The notes under the pieces: generated by a model
Databases searched by the model: none
The model's input: only the letters and a program-made list of their open reading frames with translations
What the model was told of the DNA's origin: nothing
Translations under genes and position numbers: made by a program
Source: Planctomycetota bacterium
GTDB lineage: Bacteria; Planctomycetota; Planctomycetia; Pirellulales; Lacipirellulaceae
NCBI GenBank assembly: GCA_029259975.1
Contig: JAJDEE010000500.1
Span: 1 to 5,932 of the forward strand
Direction of reading: 5' to 3'
Length of the DNA: 5,932 nt
Shown: one piece after another, positions 4,448-5,932 of the stretch
Layout: every line of letters starts with the position of its first letter
How positions within the stretch are numbered: position 1 is the stretch's first letter

Positions 4448-5932
4448 GGAGCTGCCACGCGGCACAAAATTTCCGGGCACCTCCACCGCTCTCCCAGCCA
4501 AGCGGTCGAAATTGGACGCCATGTAATAGTAAAGGCACAGCCCAGCTACTAGATAACCCACTATCCCCAACCCATAGGCCACACCCATCCCTACTTCGAA
4601 TCCGCCAAAAGTATTTCCTTGTGCAAATTCAAAATAGGCGAGGACGGGAAAGATTGTCAAAAACGGAATGCAGCCTGCCAAAAAAATCATGAAGCTATCG
4701 TCCGAGCCACCGCTGTTTGACATGACCATACAGCAACAAAACATGTAGCCGCCGCCAGTGAAGATCAACGTGCCCAGGGTCGTGCCCATCGCACGCAAGG
4801 TCGTTTGCGATCGCAACGAGAAAAGCAGACCTAAATTTGTGACATACCAAGCCATCAACACATAAGTTCCTAGCAAAGCAAGGGCGGGCAAAAGAAAGTT
4901 TGGAGACAGCAAAACGCCCACCGCCCAATTGATCGCCAACACCACTAGCGGCCATCGCAGGCTGTAAAGGTTGCCCCACATCTTGCTACGCATGATTTCT
5001 CGCCCAGTGAGCGGCGTAGCCAAGAGCGAGAGCCAGCAGTCGCGTTCTTTTTCGGATGTTACCAGCCCCGCCGCCCGCGCGGCGAGCAGTAGCAAAATTC
5101 CGGTGCCAAGATATCCCGTTAGACCCATGATGCCAAAATGAAACTGTTGGCTGTTGTATCCTGAGCTTGACTGAATGGAATTAATCAGCAAAGTCAGCAT
5201 GATTCCACAAACGGTAAGCAAAATCAAAGCAATCGCCACCCAGCCGATGACCCCTAGCTTGGTTGTAGCTGTGCCGGCAAACACCTCCTTCCAAACCATC
5301 GGATTATTGCCCAGCGGACGGCGCCATTTGGGCAGTCGTATTTTAAATCGGCTCTGCGTACGTTTTGCGGCTTTGGTGGTTTCCTTGAGATGAACACGCC
5401 TGACCGCGAAAATCGCTAAGCCGATCGCTGCCACCGAAACCAACGTCTGTTGGCCGACGGTTTGCCAAACCAGCGTCATGTCGATTCCTGCCCCAATTGC
5501 ATTCTGATTGCCGATCGCGTTGCCCAAGCTCCAAAGTGGATTGATTGTGATGCAAAAATCAACGATTGGCCTTCCAGTAACATCCCACAAAGCACCCTGA
5601 AACGGCCCCCAGCCGGCTGAGGTTTGTAAGATGATCGGCAGGAAGATTAGCACGCCTAGTAGCAAGTACACCCGTACTGTTGCATCACGAGACCGCTCTG
5701 ACCAAACCGATACGCAGATGCTGAGCGACGCGATCAGCAGCGAGGCGCTTGTCACGATGAGAAACATCACGACCAACAGTTGAGCCGGAATACCGCCCAA
5801 TAGCCGGAATAAAAATAAAATGGGCAAACCGACTAACAGGAGTTGCCCAAGTAGGCAGAGCCGCGCAACGAGCTTGCCGAGTATGATTTCGGCATTCGAG
5901 AGATCGGTCGTAAACAGGTACTCGATCGTCCG
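4421..5932 (-). CDS. ABC-2 type transporter permease, duplicated (N-terminus outside window)
   Basis: Integral membrane subunit of an ABC transporter, most likely an exporter; the ATPase partner is not in the window and the substrate cannot be told. The frame is open through the right edge, giving 503 visible residues; a TTG at 5827 is not the start, because the codons above it are typical of the family. The visible N-terminal residues 1-25 read RTIEYLFTTDLSNAEIILGK then LVARL, the cytoplasmic coupling segment of ABC-2 permeases. A second copy occurs at about 293-322: SEKERDCWLSLLATPLTGRE then IMRSKMWGNL. So the chain holds two permease modules, joined by a basic linker (about 180-205) and NPMVWKE (210-216). 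I count roughly ten to twelve hydrophobic segments. Residues YMFCCCMVMSNSGGSDDSF form an unusual cysteine cluster. The last eight residues VTPGSAGG come from palindrome E. It converges on tatC. Confidence 0.88.
   Translation of the reverse strand, partial: RTIEYLFTTDLSNAEIILGKLVARLCLLGQLLLVGLPILFLFRLLGGIPAQLLVVMFLIVTSASLLIASLSICVSVWSERSRDATVRVYLLLGVLIFLPIILQTSAGWGPFQGALWDVTGRPIVDFCITINPLWSLGNAIGNQNAIGAGIDMTLVWQTVGQQTLVSVAAIGLAIFAVRRVHLKETTKAAKRTQSRFKIRLPKWRRPLGNNPMVWKEVFAGTATTKLGVIGWVAIALILLTVCGIMLTLLINSIQSSSGYNSQQFHFGIMGLTGYLGTGILLLLAARAAGLVTSEKERDCWLSLLATPLTGREIMRSKMWGNLYSLRWPLVVLAINWAVGVLLSPNFLLPALALLGTYVLMAWYVTNLGLLFSLRSQTTLRAMGTTLGTLIFTGGGYMFCCCMVMSNSGGSDDSFMIFLAGCIPFLTIFPVLAYFEFAQGNTFGGFEVGMGVAYGLGIVGYLVAGLCLYYYMASNFDRLAGRAVEVPGNFVPRGSSVTPGSAGG

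Noticed and set aside
4201..4692. Open frame of 163 codons on the plus strand across tatC and the permease gene
   Set aside because: It overlaps two well-supported genes and its middle (PRLCRGMTPG, IIPRQSRGL) is repeat E in another frame.

Overview
The window looks like chromosomal DNA of a planctomycete, probably of the Pirellula/Blastopirellula type. This rests on moderate GC content with several strong Shine-Dalgarno-poor starts, on genes standing almost singly in alternating orientation, on a TatC with a long extra periplasmic segment, on a very small lipoprotein with a DPYPxND-GP-RP motif that I associate with planctomycetes, and on abundant palindromic intergenic repeats. The assignment is an inference; there is no rRNA or other decisive marker here.

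Layout: the 3' part of rsmA (16S rRNA dimethyladenosine transferase) runs in from the left edge (1-350, +). It converges on a 75-residue excisionase/MerR-type helix-turn-helix protein (616-843, -). Two back-to-back palindromes lie between them (389-469 and 523-595). The helix-turn-helix gene diverges from hisB (1142-1735, +) across a gap holding a large interrupted palindrome (868-1126), with a good minus-strand promoter in its centre. hisB converges on a small lipoprotein gene (1761-2021, -), which lies just downstream of manA (2116-3081, -), possibly in one transcript. manA diverges from tatC (3329-4381, +) across another palindromic element (3112-3187). tatC converges on an ABC-2 type permease gene (4421-5932, -, cut by the window's right edge), and the palindrome between these two (4355-4447) supplies the last eight codons and the stop of both genes.

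The protein-coding genes are mostly ordinary housekeeping functions from unrelated pathways: rRNA modification, histidine synthesis, mannose-6-phosphate/fructose-6-phosphate interconversion, folded-protein export and an ABC exporter. They do not form one pathway. What stands out is the DNA between them. Every intergenic gap longer than 100 bp holds at least one palindromic element, five in all, of about four sequence types. Two of the elements affect how genes are read: one encodes matching C-terminal tails on two convergent proteins, and one gives two divergent genes nearly the same 5' leader, each with two copies of a 14-bp box. I see no CRISPR array, tRNA, rRNA, transposase or complete insertion sequence.
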